Shown one piece after another: positions 18,949 to 27,115 of a stretch of 64,000 bases of DNA (position 1 is its first letter; each line of letters begins with the position of its first letter). The position numbers were made by a program, and so were the translations under genes. Under the pieces are notes generated by a model that saw only the letters and a list, made by a program, of their open reading frames with translations, had not been told where the DNA came from and ran no database searches. The stretch is from positions 5,086,001-5,150,000 of the forward strand of contig NZ_WIXO01000001.1 in the NCBI RefSeq assembly GCF_009709575.1, written 5' to 3'. This DNA is from Streptomyces taklimakanensis (GTDB taxonomy: Bacteria > Actinomycetota > Actinomycetes > Streptomycetales > Streptomycetaceae).

Positions 18949-19878
18949 TCACCGCTCGGGAGCCGGGCGGACGCCGACGACGACGGTGGCCTCCAACTCC
19001 TCGTGGACGGCCACCTCCGGCACCAACCCGGCGCGGACCACCGCCTCCGCCGTCAGCGGCGCCTGCCGGCGTCCCGTCTCCACCAGCAGCGTCCCGTCCG
19101 CCGCCAACCACTCCGGCGCCCCCGCGATCACCCGGCGCTGGACGTCCAGCCCGTCCGACCCGCCGTCGAGCGCCACCGCCGGCTCGTGGTCGCGGGCCTC
19201 CGCCGGCAACAGGCCGATCTCCCCGGTGGGCACGTAGGGGGCGTTGACGGCGAGGACGTCGACGCGGCCGCGCAGCGCGACGGGCAGCGGCCCGTACAGG
19301 TCCCCTTCGTGCACCAGACCGCCCACGTCGGCGACGTTGCGCCGGGCGCAGCGCACCGCCTCGGGATCGACGTCGGCGGCGTGCAGTTCGACGGGGGAAC
19401 CCGCCCGGCGCACGGCCGCGGCGAGCGCCGCGCCGACCGCGCCCGAGCCGCAGCACAGATCGACGACCACCGGTGGACGGCCCTCCCGCCGCACCACCCG
19501 GAGGGCGGCGGCCACCGCTCGATCGGCGAGGAACTCGGTGCGGCGGCGCGGTACGAACACCCCGGCGCCGACGGAGATCCGCAGCCCGCGGAACTCCGCC
19601 CAGCCCAGGACGTGCTCCAACGGCAGGCCGGCCGCACGCCGTTCCACCATGGCGGCGACGTCGTCCGGGGTGCGGGCGGCGGAGAGGACCAGCCGTGCCT
19701 CGTCCTCGGCGAAGACGCAACCGGCGGCACGCAGCCCGGCGGCGACGGCCGACAGCGCGGGGAAGGACGGCGAGGGGGCCACGGGGGAGAGGGGGGAGAC
19801 GGAAGGAAGGGAGGAAGCCGAGGGAACGGGGAGTGACACGGGAGCCTCCGGAGAGCCGAAGGGCGCCCCCACGGTCAC
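18949..19878 (-). CDS. HemK/PrmC-like N5-glutamine methyltransferase
   Basis: The 309-residue protein has a Ser/Pro-rich N-terminal extension and a helical domain. A Rossmann methyltransferase domain follows, with SAM motif I VVDLCCGSGAVG (about 138-149) and the substrate motif NAPY (212-215), a variant of the NPPY signature of enzymes that methylate the amide of Gln or Asn. The family standard PrmC methylates release factors. A second, divergent copy such as this is common in actinomycetes and its substrate is less certain. The GTG start at 19878 is tentative, since the conserved part begins about 40 residues later. No operon partner is visible. Confidence 0.75.
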   Translation of the reverse strand: MTVGAPFGSPEAPVSLPVPSASSLPSVSPLSPVAPSPSFPALSAVAAGLRAAGCVFAEDEARLVLSAARTPDDVAAMVERRAAGLPLEHVLGWAEFRGLRISVGAGVFVPRRRTEFLADRAVAAALRVVRREGRPPVVVDLCCGSGAVGAALAAAVRRAGSPVELHAADVDPEAVRCARRNVADVGGLVHEGDLYGPLPVALRGRVDVLAVNAPYVPTGEIGLLPAEARDHEPAVALDGGSDGLDVQRRVIAGAPEWLAADGTLLVETGRRQAPLTAEAVVRAGLVPEVAVHEELEATVVVGVRPAPER

Positions 19879-19992
19879 CCGCGCGACGACACCGCCGGCT
19901 TCACGGGACCGTGGGACGGGAGCGCCCGACCTGACCTGGCGTTGATCGATCCCACCTCCTCACGCACCACATCGGGGAGGACGAACACTACA

Positions 19993-20034
19993 CGGCCCCT
20001 CCCGACCGGGCACCGCACCGATCGGGAGGGGCCG
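19993..20034. terminator. Terminator at the end of the deoxysugar operon
   Basis: A perfect 13-bp inverted repeat (19993-20005 with 20022-20034) sits directly after the stop of the C-methyltransferase gene on the minus strand. It ends the minus-strand sugar operon and marks the left edge of the RiPP cluster. Confidence 0.75.
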
Positions 20035-20038
20035 CGGA

Positions 20039-21259
20039 TCAGACCAGGCGGACGTCGGGCACGTAGAGGATCCAGCGACCGCCCGCCGCCCGGAAACCCT
20101 CCTCCTTGGCCATGATCTCCTCGGCGTGGTTCCACGCGAACAGCAGCGCGTAGTCCGGATAGGGATCACGGAACGCCTCAGGGCCGCGGACGGGGATGTG
20201 CGAGCCGGGCGTCAGACGGCCCTGTTTGGCCGGGGTGGTGTCGCAGACGAAGGACACCAGCTCCGGTCCGATGCCGCAGTAGTTGGCGACGGTGGCGCTC
20301 TTCGCGGTGGCCCCGTAGGCCACCACGCGGCGCCCCTCGTCGCGCAGCCGGCGCAGCAGGGCGAGCAGGTCGTCCCGGTTGCGGCGCACCGCGGAGGCGA
20401 AGCCCCGCAGGGTGTCGAGGTCGGCCAGGCGGGTGCGCTCCTCCTCCGCCAGCAGCTCGGCGACGGCCGGCGAGGGGGTGCGCGCGCCCCGGCGGGCGAT
20501 GGTGTAGCGGACCTCGCCGCCGTGGACGGGGAGACGCTCGACGTCCACCAGCTCGTAGCCGAAGCCCCGCGCCATGGCACGCACCGAGCGGGCCGTGAAC
20601 AGGTAGAAGTGCTCGTCGTAGATCTGGTCGTAGGAGGTGCGCCGGACGATGTCGCCCAGGTAGGGGTCCTCGAAGACGAAGACTCCCGTGGGTTTCAGCA
20701 GGGCGTCCAGCCCACGGAAGACGGACTCCAGGTAGGGGATGTGGCAGATGGTGTTGGCGGCGTAGACGACGTCGGCCGGGCCCTCGCCGGCGGCGATGTC
20801 CAGCGCCGTGGACTCCTCGAAGAAGGCGGTGCGCACCCGCACGCCCTTGTCGCGGGCGACCTCGCCGACCCCACCGGAGGGGTCTACCCCCAGGTGCCGC
20901 ACCCCCGCCTCGCTCACGGTGGCGAGCATGACGCCGTCGTTGCAGCCGATCTCGACGACGAACGGGTCGTCACCGCTCAGCTCCGTGGCCAACAGCCGGC
21001 GCGCGGTCTCCTCGAAGTGCGCGCGCATCACCGACGAACCGGACGAGTGGTAGGGGTAGTCCTCGCGGAACATCCGCTCCCGGGGCACCTCCTCCAGGAG
21101 CTGCACCATCGTGCACTCCTCGCACCGGCCCACCGCCAGTTGGAAGAAGAACTCCTCCTCGGTACGGCCGGGCACGGGGAACGCGTCGGACAGGGGCTGG
21201 CGCCCCAGGTCCAGGAACTCCCGCACCGGACCCTTGCAGACACGGCAGCTTGTCGTCAC
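20039..21259 (-). CDS. evaC: NDP-hexose 3-C-methyltransferase (EvaC/TylC3 type)
   Basis: This 406-residue enzyme adds a methyl group from SAM to C3 of a 3-amino-4-keto-2,3,6-trideoxy nucleotide sugar. The N-terminal zinc-binding domain has Cys5, Cys8, Cys46 and Cys49 (CRVC and CEEC). The middle Rossmann domain has SAM motif VVEIGCNDG (about 100-108). The C-terminal domain is that found in sugar C-methyltransferases (GATAKSATVANYCG region). It starts with GTGA overlapping the epimerase stop and is the last gene of a fully overlapping operon. With the four partner enzymes it fits the vancosamine/epivancosamine pathway. The family assignment is firm; the exact sugar is inferred. Confidence 0.9.
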   Translation of the reverse strand: MTTSCRVCKGPVREFLDLGRQPLSDAFPVPGRTEEEFFFQLAVGRCEECTMVQLLEEVPRERMFREDYPYHSSGSSVMRAHFEETARRLLATELSGDDPFVVEIGCNDGVMLATVSEAGVRHLGVDPSGGVGEVARDKGVRVRTAFFEESTALDIAAGEGPADVVYAANTICHIPYLESVFRGLDALLKPTGVFVFEDPYLGDIVRRTSYDQIYDEHFYLFTARSVRAMARGFGYELVDVERLPVHGGEVRYTIARRGARTPSPAVAELLAEEERTRLADLDTLRGFASAVRRNRDDLLALLRRLRDEGRRVVAYGATAKSATVANYCGIGPELVSFVCDTTPAKQGRLTPGSHIPVRGPEAFRDPYPDYALLFAWNHAEEIMAKEEGFRAAGGRWILYVPDVRLV

Positions 21260-21858
21260 GTTCTCCTACCTCCGGAAGGGGTCGTGCCAGGGGTGTACCG
21301 GGGGAGGATCCCGGCCGCCCTGGCCTCGGCGAGAGTGGGTGCGGCCCGGTCCCGGGCCGACAGCACCGGTTCCGTGTCCGTGGGGATCGGCAGGCCGAGC
21401 TGCGGGTCCCACACGGAGATCGCCCGTTCGTGCTCGGCGACGTACTCGGCGGACAGCAGGTAGGACACGACGGTGTCGTCCCGCAGGGCGACGAACGCGT
21501 GTCCCACCCCGGGCGGCAGGTACAGGGCGCGCGACGTGTGCTGGTCCAGGCGCACGGCCTCCCAGTAGCCGAACGTCGGCGAGCCCTCCCGGACGTCCAC
21601 CACGATGTCCAGCACCTCCCCCTGGGGACAGGAGACGTACTTGGCGACGCTCGCGGGCGGGGAGGTGAAGTGCACACCCCGCACCACACCGCGTCGGGAC
21701 CTGCTGTGGCTGGCCTGCGCCACGGGGAAGAGCGGCCCCCCCTGCGCCCGGGCGAAGGCCGTCTCCTGGAAGGGCGAGACGAACAGCCCGCGGTCGTCGT
21801 GGTGGACGACGGGAGTGAACTCCAGCGCGCCGTCCACCTCCATCCGCCGCACCCTCAC
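21256..21858 (-). CDS. evaD: dTDP-4-keto-6-deoxyhexose epimerase (RmlC/EvaD type)
   Basis: This is a 200-residue cupin enzyme of the RmlC family, which inverts C5 (and C3 in RmlC) of a 4-keto nucleotide sugar and so gives L-sugars. Key features are the catalytic base His63 in RGVVRGVHF, the substrate loop around SVWDPQLGLPIPT, and YLPPGVGHAFVAL typical of the family. Beside a 3-aminotransferase and a C-methyltransferase it is expected to act only at C5, as EvaD does in epivancosamine formation. Start and stop both overlap neighbours by 4 bp (GTGA), so it is translationally coupled in the sugar operon. Confidence 0.9.
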   Translation of the reverse strand: MRVRRMEVDGALEFTPVVHHDDRGLFVSPFQETAFARAQGGPLFPVAQASHSRSRRGVVRGVHFTSPPASVAKYVSCPQGEVLDIVVDVREGSPTFGYWEAVRLDQHTSRALYLPPGVGHAFVALRDDTVVSYLLSAEYVAEHERAISVWDPQLGLPIPTDTEPVLSARDRAAPTLAEARAAGILPRYTPGTTPSGGRRT

Positions 21859-22964
21859 AGCTCCGCCAACACCGTGCGGAGGGCCGAGACGACCTCGTCC
21901 TGGACGTCGGGCGACAGCGACGGGTACATCGGCAGGGAGAAGATCTCCCGCGCCAGGGCCTCGGTGACCGGCAGGGACCCCTCGGCGTAGCCCAGGTGCG
22001 CGAAACCGGACATGGTGTGCACCGGCCAGGGATAGCTGACGTTCAACTCGATGCCGTGGTGCCGCAGGGCGGCCAGGATGTCGTCGCGCCGGGGGTGCCG
22101 CACCACGTACACGTAGTGGACGTGCTCGTTGCCGTCCGCCGTCCGCGGCAGCACCAGGGACGTGTCGCCCAGCGCCTCGGCGTAGCGGTCGGCGATCGCC
22201 CGGCGGCCTGCGGTGTACCGGTCCAGCCGGGTGAGCTTGCGTCGCAGGATCTCGGCCTGCACCTCGTCCAGGCGGCTGTTGTGGCCCGGCGTCTCGACGA
22301 CGTAGTAGCGGTCCTCCATGCCGTAGTACCGCAGCCGTCGCAGCCGCCGGTCCACCTCCTCGTCACGGGTGATGACGGCTCCGCCGTCCCCGTAGGCGCC
22401 GAGCACCTTGGTGGGGTAGAAGGAGAAGGCGGCCGCGTCGCCCATGGTCCCGGCGAGCCGGCCGTGGTGGCGGGCGCCGTGGGCCTGGGCGCAGTCCTCC
22501 AGGACCACCAGCCCGTGCCGCTCGGCGATCTCGCGCAGCGGCGCCATGTCGACGCACTGGCCGTACAGGTGGACCGGCAGCAGGGCCTTGGTGCGGGGGG
22601 TGACGGCCGCCTCGACCAGGTCGGTGTCCATCAGGTACGTGTCCTCGCGGACGTCCACGAAGACGGGGACCGCGCCGATCGCGTCGATGGCGACCACCGT
22701 GGGCGCCGCGGTGTTGGACACCGTGATCACCTCGTCGCCCGCTTCGACGCCCAGCGCCTGGAGGGCCAGCTTGACCGCGTTGGTGCCGTTGTCGACCCCC
22801 ACGCAGCACTCGACACCGTGGTAGGCGGCGAACTCCCGCTCGAAGCCGCGCACGCTCTCGCCGAGGATCAGCCGGCCGGACTCGAAGACCGTCTCCACGG
22901 CGTCGAGGATGTCCTCGCGTTCCTGGTGGTACTCCGCGCGGTAGTCCCAGACACGGGTGGTCAC
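21855..22964 (-). CDS. evaB: NDP-sugar 3-aminotransferase (DegT/DnrJ/EryC1, EvaB type)
   Basis: This is a PLP-dependent sugar aminotransferase of 369 residues. Lys186 in SFYPTKVLGAYGDGG is the Schiff-base lysine, Asp157 in LEDCAQAHGA contacts the pyridine nitrogen, and DNGTNAVKLAL is the N-terminal phosphate loop region. Such enzymes install an amino group on a keto nucleotide sugar; with a 2,3-dehydratase the target is C3. GTG 22964 follows GAGAGGAGC. The reading frame stays open upstream, but that part is antisense to the ketoreductase gene and lacks conserved sequence. GTGA overlaps occur at both ends. Confidence 0.9.
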   Translation of the reverse strand: MTTRVWDYRAEYHQEREDILDAVETVFESGRLILGESVRGFEREFAAYHGVECCVGVDNGTNAVKLALQALGVEAGDEVITVSNTAAPTVVAIDAIGAVPVFVDVREDTYLMDTDLVEAAVTPRTKALLPVHLYGQCVDMAPLREIAERHGLVVLEDCAQAHGARHHGRLAGTMGDAAAFSFYPTKVLGAYGDGGAVITRDEEVDRRLRRLRYYGMEDRYYVVETPGHNSRLDEVQAEILRRKLTRLDRYTAGRRAIADRYAEALGDTSLVLPRTADGNEHVHYVYVVRHPRRDDILAALRHHGIELNVSYPWPVHTMSGFAHLGYAEGSLPVTEALAREIFSLPMYPSLSPDVQDEVVSALRTVLAEL

Positions 22965-24094
22965 AGTTGGCTCCTCTCGTCGTACGCGTTCCCGTACGAT
23001 CCGTCCGCCGCGGCCGGCGCGGCGGTTCCGTCCGCCGCGGCCAACGCGGCAGTTCCGTCCGCCGCGGCCAACGCGGCAGTTCCGTCCGCCGCGGCCAACG
23101 CGACGGTTCCGTCCGCCGCGGCCAACGCGGCCACGGTCTCCTCCAACGCGGCCCGCGGCTGTGCCAGGGGCCGCCAGCCGGTGGCGGCGCGGAACGCCGA
23201 CGGGTCCGCCGTCACACCGCGCAGGTCCGCCCCGACGGCGGAGTCGGGCGGGTCGACGGTGACCACCGGCACCGGGGGGCGGCCGGTGCGGGCACCGACG
23301 AGCGCGGCGATCGTGCGGAACAGCTCGCCGACGGGCACACCGTGACCGGTGCCCACCGTCCAGGCCCGGCCGGCGAGTTCGGGGGCGTGGTCCAGCGCGG
23401 CCACGAAGGCGCGCGCCGCGTCCCGGACGTACAGCAGGTCCCGCCGCACCGAGCCGTCGTGCCACAGGGGCAGCGGCTCGCCCGCGAGCGCCCGGCGGGC
23501 CATGGCCGTGACCACGCCCCGGTCCTCGCGGCCGGGAGCCGTCGGCGGACCGAAGACGGTGGGCAGCCGCAGTGTCGTCCCGCACAGCGCGCCGCGTGCC
23601 GACGCGGTGTGCAACAGCTCCTCGGCGGCGAGCTTCTGCCGCTGGTAGGCGTTGGCCGGGGCGGACGCGTCGGAGGCCGCGCCGCCGTCGGTGCCCACGG
23701 TGCCGGCGAAGACGACCACCGGAGGCGGCCCGTCGCCCCGCGCGGCCCCCAGGATGTCGACCAGGTCGCGCATGACGGTGACGTTCACCCGCTCGGCGGT
23801 CCGGTCGCCCTCCGGCACCCGCCAGCTTCCGCTCGGCGCGCGGTGCGCCAGGAGGTGGATCACCGCGTCGGAGCCGGCCACCGCGTCGGCCAGGGCCGCG
23901 CGGTCGGTGACGTCGGCCGGTCGGACCTCCAGCTCGGCCGGTCCCGGGCCGGGCACGGCGACCGGCCGGCGGACGACGGCACGCAGCCGGACGGGGCGCC
24001 GGGCCAACAGGGCGGTCACGGCGGAACCGATGAAGCCGGCGGCCCCGAGCACGGTGACCAGCGGACGCGGGGCACGCTCCGCGGGGCGGCTCAC
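22961..24094 (-). CDS. evaE: NDP-hexose 4-ketoreductase (EvaE type)
   Basis: This is an extended short-chain dehydrogenase/epimerase of 377 residues. It has the NAD(P) motif GAAGFIG at 17-23 and the catalytic Tyr150/Lys154 pair in AYQRQK. Family members reduce the 4-keto group as the last step of deoxysugar nucleotide synthesis; the face of attack decides vancosamine versus 4-epi-vancosamine and cannot be read here. The C-terminus is odd: it carries about five 9-residue ALAAADGTA-like repeats coded by a 27-bp tandem repeat. GTGA overlaps link it to genes on both sides. Confidence 0.87.
   Translation of the reverse strand: MSRPAERAPRPLVTVLGAAGFIGSAVTALLARRPVRLRAVVRRPVAVPGPGPAELEVRPADVTDRAALADAVAGSDAVIHLLAHRAPSGSWRVPEGDRTAERVNVTVMRDLVDILGAARGDGPPPVVVFAGTVGTDGGAASDASAPANAYQRQKLAAEELLHTASARGALCGTTLRLPTVFGPPTAPGREDRGVVTAMARRALAGEPLPLWHDGSVRRDLLYVRDAARAFVAALDHAPELAGRAWTVGTGHGVPVGELFRTIAALVGARTGRPPVPVVTVDPPDSAVGADLRGVTADPSAFRAATGWRPLAQPRAALEETVAALAAADGTVALAAADGTAALAAADGTAALAAADGTAAPAAADGSYGNAYDERSQL
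22999..23133 (-). repeat. 27-bp tandem repeat within the 4-ketoreductase gene
   Basis: Five consecutive 27-bp units occur (22999, 23026, 23053, 23080 and 23107). The middle three are nearly identical and the first is degenerate. They keep frame and encode ALAAADGTA-like units near the C-terminus of the ketoreductase. The repeat is a likely site of length variation between strains. Confidence 0.9.
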
Positions 24095-25491
24095 GAGGGC
24101 ACCCCGTCCGGTTCCCGCGCCGCCACGGCCAGGGAACGCAGGCACGCCAGCAGGCTGCGGGCCTCCATGCTGACGTAGTGGCTGTGGCGCAGCAGGTCGG
24201 AGAACTGGCGCAGCGTCAACCAGCGGAAGTCGGGGGGCTCGGGCAGGTGCGGGGTCTCCACGACCAGGTGGCGGGTGCGCGCGTGGTAGAAGCGCCCGCC
24301 CTCCTCCGACAGCACCGTGTCGAAGCGGACGTCCGCCGGGTCGGCCCCCAGCACGTCGTCCAGGAAGGCGGGACGGGCGGCGGGCGGCAGGACGTCGTAG
24401 TTCTCCGGCACGCACTGCACGGTCGGCGCCAGCTCGGCGACGTCCGCGTACCCGGGCTCGGCGCGCACCTGCGCCAGAACGTGCAGCACTCCTGCCACCC
24501 GGGTGACGAGGAAGGCCACGATCCCGGTGCCGTGCGGGGCGAGCATCGGCTGGCTCCAGCCGTTCACCTCGCGGCCGGAGGCCTCCACCCGCACCCCGAT
24601 GACGCTGAAGAACCGCCCGCTGTCGTGGCTGACGCCCTCCTCGTCGTACCGCCACCGCGCCAGTTCGTCGAGCCGTCGGGGCCGCACCTCCAGCTCCGTC
24701 CGCACCCGGGCGTCGGTGATCCAGCTCAGCACGGCCTCGGTGGGGTGCAGGGCGGGCGGATCGCCGCGGCCGGAGCGGACCACCGAGGCGGCGAAGTCGT
24801 CCGGTCCGGCGGTCGCGGCCGGCCCGGCCGCGACCGCCGGACCGGACGGCAGGCAGGCCAGGACCGACCGGGTGTCCATGTTGACCAGGTCCTCCACGGC
24901 CAACAGGCCGTGCAGCTCGGTCAGGGTCAGCCACAGGAAGCCCTCCCGGACCTCGACCTCCTCGGTGACCTCCACGACCATGTTGCGGTTCCTCTTGCGG
25001 AGGAACCACGCGCCCTGTTCCGACTGGCGGACGTCGGCCACCACGCGCCGACGCGGGGAGGCGGGGGAGACGGGGGAGGCGCCGGCGAAGTACTCCAGGT
25101 ACGGCACCGGCGAACCACCGTGCACCCGGCGGTAGTTGCTCGCCGTCGCCTGCACCGTGGGCGAGAGCTGGATGCCGTTGCGGTTGCCCGGCTCGGCCTT
25201 GAGCTGGACCAGGCAGTGCGGCACTCCGCCGAAGTCCTTGACCAGCAGCCCCAGGAGACCGATCTCGGGCTGGTTGATGATCGGCTGCTCCCAGTGCGGC
25301 ACGGGGTGCCCCGGGCGCCGCACCCCCACGCCCTCCACGGAGAAGAACCCGCCGCTGCGGTGCCGGATCGAGCCGGTCGCGGGATCCTCGTGCCAGCCGT
25401 CCAGACCGGCGAGGGGAACCCGCTCGGTCCGCGTGTACACGCGGCCCCGCGCCTCCCTCAGCAGACGGTCGAGTTCCGAAGGGAGCCTCAC
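24091..25491 (-). CDS. evaA: NDP-hexose 2,3-dehydratase (EvaA/TylX3 type)
   Basis: The 466-residue protein is built from two homologous halves, as in all NDP-hexose 2,3-dehydratases. Each half has a W-x-QP motif (HWEQPIINQPEIG and GWSQPMLAPHGTG), then a QLKAEPGN or QVRAEPGY strand and an LSPTVQAT or LAPTVQCV segment. The enzyme removes the C2 hydroxyl of dTDP-4-keto-6-deoxyglucose, the committed step to 2-deoxysugars. GTG 25491 overlaps the upstream glycosyltransferase stop by 4 bp. It is the second gene of the minus-strand operon and defines the pathway as 2,6-dideoxy. Confidence 0.93.
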   Translation of the reverse strand: MRLPSELDRLLREARGRVYTRTERVPLAGLDGWHEDPATGSIRHRSGGFFSVEGVGVRRPGHPVPHWEQPIINQPEIGLLGLLVKDFGGVPHCLVQLKAEPGNRNGIQLSPTVQATASNYRRVHGGSPVPYLEYFAGASPVSPASPRRRVVADVRQSEQGAWFLRKRNRNMVVEVTEEVEVREGFLWLTLTELHGLLAVEDLVNMDTRSVLACLPSGPAVAAGPAATAGPDDFAASVVRSGRGDPPALHPTEAVLSWITDARVRTELEVRPRRLDELARWRYDEEGVSHDSGRFFSVIGVRVEASGREVNGWSQPMLAPHGTGIVAFLVTRVAGVLHVLAQVRAEPGYADVAELAPTVQCVPENYDVLPPAARPAFLDDVLGADPADVRFDTVLSEEGGRFYHARTRHLVVETPHLPEPPDFRWLTLRQFSDLLRHSHYVSMEARSLLACLRSLAVAAREPDGVPS

Positions 25492-26534
25492 CGCAGCACG
25501 CTCCCCTCCGGCAGGACCTCCTCGAAGAACGCCTGCTGGTGGCGCATGGTCCGGCGGAAGTACGCGCTGTAGCGCTCGGCGTGCGCGGCGGACATCGTGC
25601 CCAGCACCATGGCCAGCGCGTGGTGACCGTCCCGGGGTTCGATGATCAGGTTGTGCCAGACGGGGCGGACCGCCCGTACGTGCCGGCGCACCGCCCGCTC
25701 CAGGGCCGCGCGGCCCCCCTGCCAGCCGCGCGGGTAGACCAGTTCCCCGCGGTCCGCCAGCGACCCGTACCACTCCAGCAGGTCCCGGGTCGCCGCCTCG
25801 TACCCGGCCTCGAAGTGGCGCGGGTGGGTCAGGGCGCGGTAGGCGGCGCGGGCGCCGCGCGCGTCGGGGAAGCGCGCGATCTCGTGCTCGTACGCGCACG
25901 GCAGCCGGTGCTGCCGGGTGCTCGGGTCCTCCAGCATGCTGACGGAGACGTCCAGGAGGGTGGTGCAGCGGGCGCCCGTGTCCGTCAGCCGCACCCACAG
26001 GTCCCAGTCCTCGAGCCCGATGGGGGACTCCGTCCAGCCGCCGACCCGTTCGGCCAGCTCCACCCGGTGCGCCGCGCAACTGTTCTCGAACAGCGGGTTC
26101 ATCAACTGGAGTTCGGGGTGCCAGCACATGGTCAGCGGGTCCGCGACGGAGACGACCTCGCCCGCCGCGGTCACCTTGCGCGCCCGGGTGGCCGCGAACG
26201 AGGCGCCCTCGTCGAACACCTCGGCCAGCAGGGCGAGGTGGTGGGGATCCCACCGGTCGTCGTGGTCGAGGTAGGCGACGACCTCGCCCGACACCTCCTT
26301 GAGCGCCAGGTTCGTCGGCCCGGCCTGGAACCCGAAGCGCGGGGTGCGCAGCAGGCGGACCCGGCCGTCCCGCGCCGCGACCTCGGCCACCACCTCGTCC
26401 GTGTCGTCGTCACTGCCGTCGGAGGCCACGATCAGCTCCCAGTCCTCCACCGTCTGGGCCCGGACGGATTCCAGGGTGGAGAGAATCGCCGGACCGCGGT
26501 TGTAGGTCGGGCAGATGACGGAGAAACGGGGCAT
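25488..26534 (-). CDS. GT2 (GT-A) glycosyltransferase, candidate peptide glycosyltransferase
   Basis: This is a 348-residue family 2 glycosyltransferase. The N-terminal nucleotide-binding strand is FSVICPTYNRG. Asp39 in VASDGSDDDT and the metal-binding DHDD motif (Asp90, Asp92, Asp93) are present, and GLEDWDLWVRL is the usual ED-x-DLW element. There is no membrane segment. ATG 26534 follows GAGGAA. It heads the deoxysugar operon and is the only glycosyltransferase in the cluster, so it most likely transfers the amino sugar to the RiPP. Many antibiotic deoxysugars are moved by GT1 enzymes, so a GT2 here is unusual. The acceptor residue is unknown; the two Trp in precursor 1 are candidates. Confidence 0.85.
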   Translation of the reverse strand: MPRFSVICPTYNRGPAILSTLESVRAQTVEDWELIVASDGSDDDTDEVVAEVAARDGRVRLLRTPRFGFQAGPTNLALKEVSGEVVAYLDHDDRWDPHHLALLAEVFDEGASFAATRARKVTAAGEVVSVADPLTMCWHPELQLMNPLFENSCAAHRVELAERVGGWTESPIGLEDWDLWVRLTDTGARCTTLLDVSVSMLEDPSTRQHRLPCAYEHEIARFPDARGARAAYRALTHPRHFEAGYEAATRDLLEWYGSLADRGELVYPRGWQGGRAALERAVRRHVRAVRPVWHNLIIEPRDGHHALAMVLGTMSAAHAERYSAYFRRTMRHQQAFFEEVLPEGSVLR

Positions 26535-27115
26535 CGGCAATTCCTCTCGTGCGGCCGGTGGGTTCGTGAATTCTCCTGGCCGGGACAACCTTTCCGGGCC
26601 GAGGGAGTTCGCCCGCGCACAGTCGTGGCAGCGTGATGGAGAGTCGAGCCGATGCGCCCGCCGCGCACCGGACGCGGTGCCGCGGACGCACGGAACCGGG
26701 ATGCCCCCGTTCGACGCCGCCGTTCGACACCGCCGTCCAACGCCGCCGTACCGGCCCACCGATGAGCCCCCCGGGGCCGAGCCGCCCCACCACGGGGCGC
26801 CCGCGAACAGGGTGAACGAAGCGCTGACCAGTGTCAACCGGCTCCGTCCCAGGGCGGGGACAACCGGTCGGGGCGCCGTTTTCCCCGTCTCGGGACGGGG
26901 GCGGACAACTGTTCTCGGGACGGGAGCGGAACCTGAGGCACCGTGACTAGATTGACGATCGCGCTCGGCGCCGGGGAGGACTGCCGGGTGAGTGCGGTTC
27001 ACGGTTCCGTCCGAGAACGGCGACGCTTCGAGCGTCGATGATCCGGCCGTGGAAATGTTGTACGGGTGCGTCCTGGGTATTCCACGGACGCGCACGTTTT
27101 CGGGGGAGTTGGCGC
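26535..27115. promoter_or_regulatory. Divergent promoter region of the RiPP cluster
   Basis: This is a 581-bp space between the divergent sugar operon and the RiPP operon. I see no convincing protein gene in it. It must hold promoters for both directions, but I cannot name clear -10/-35 pairs; a TTGACG lies at 26952-26957 without a convincing -10 partner. The right half contains a possible 17-residue leader reading frame (GTG 26988 to stop 27041, with GGGGAGGA upstream) and two inverted repeats described separately. The cluster LuxR-type regulator is a plausible controller. Confidence 0.5.
27021..27087 (+). promoter_or_regulatory. Two inverted repeats in the leader of the RiPP operon
   Basis: CGACGCT (27021-27027) pairs with AGCGTCG (27031-27037) over a 3-nt spacer. 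CCGTGGAA (27047-27054) pairs with TTCCACGG (27080-27087) over 25 nt. They lie 30-95 bp before the first RiPP gene. They could be operator half-sites for the cluster regulator or folds in the leader RNA. The role is unproven. Confidence 0.35.

Noticed and set aside
23026..23133. Tandem repeats considered as a CRISPR array
   Set aside because: The units are contiguous without spacers, and they encode in-frame peptide repeats within the ketoreductase.
26633..26815. A 60-codon frame with two Cys in the divergent region, considered as a lanthipeptide precursor
   Set aside because: It has no ribosome site, lacks the shared leader block, and is dominated by Pro and Arg. It does not look like a LanKC substrate.
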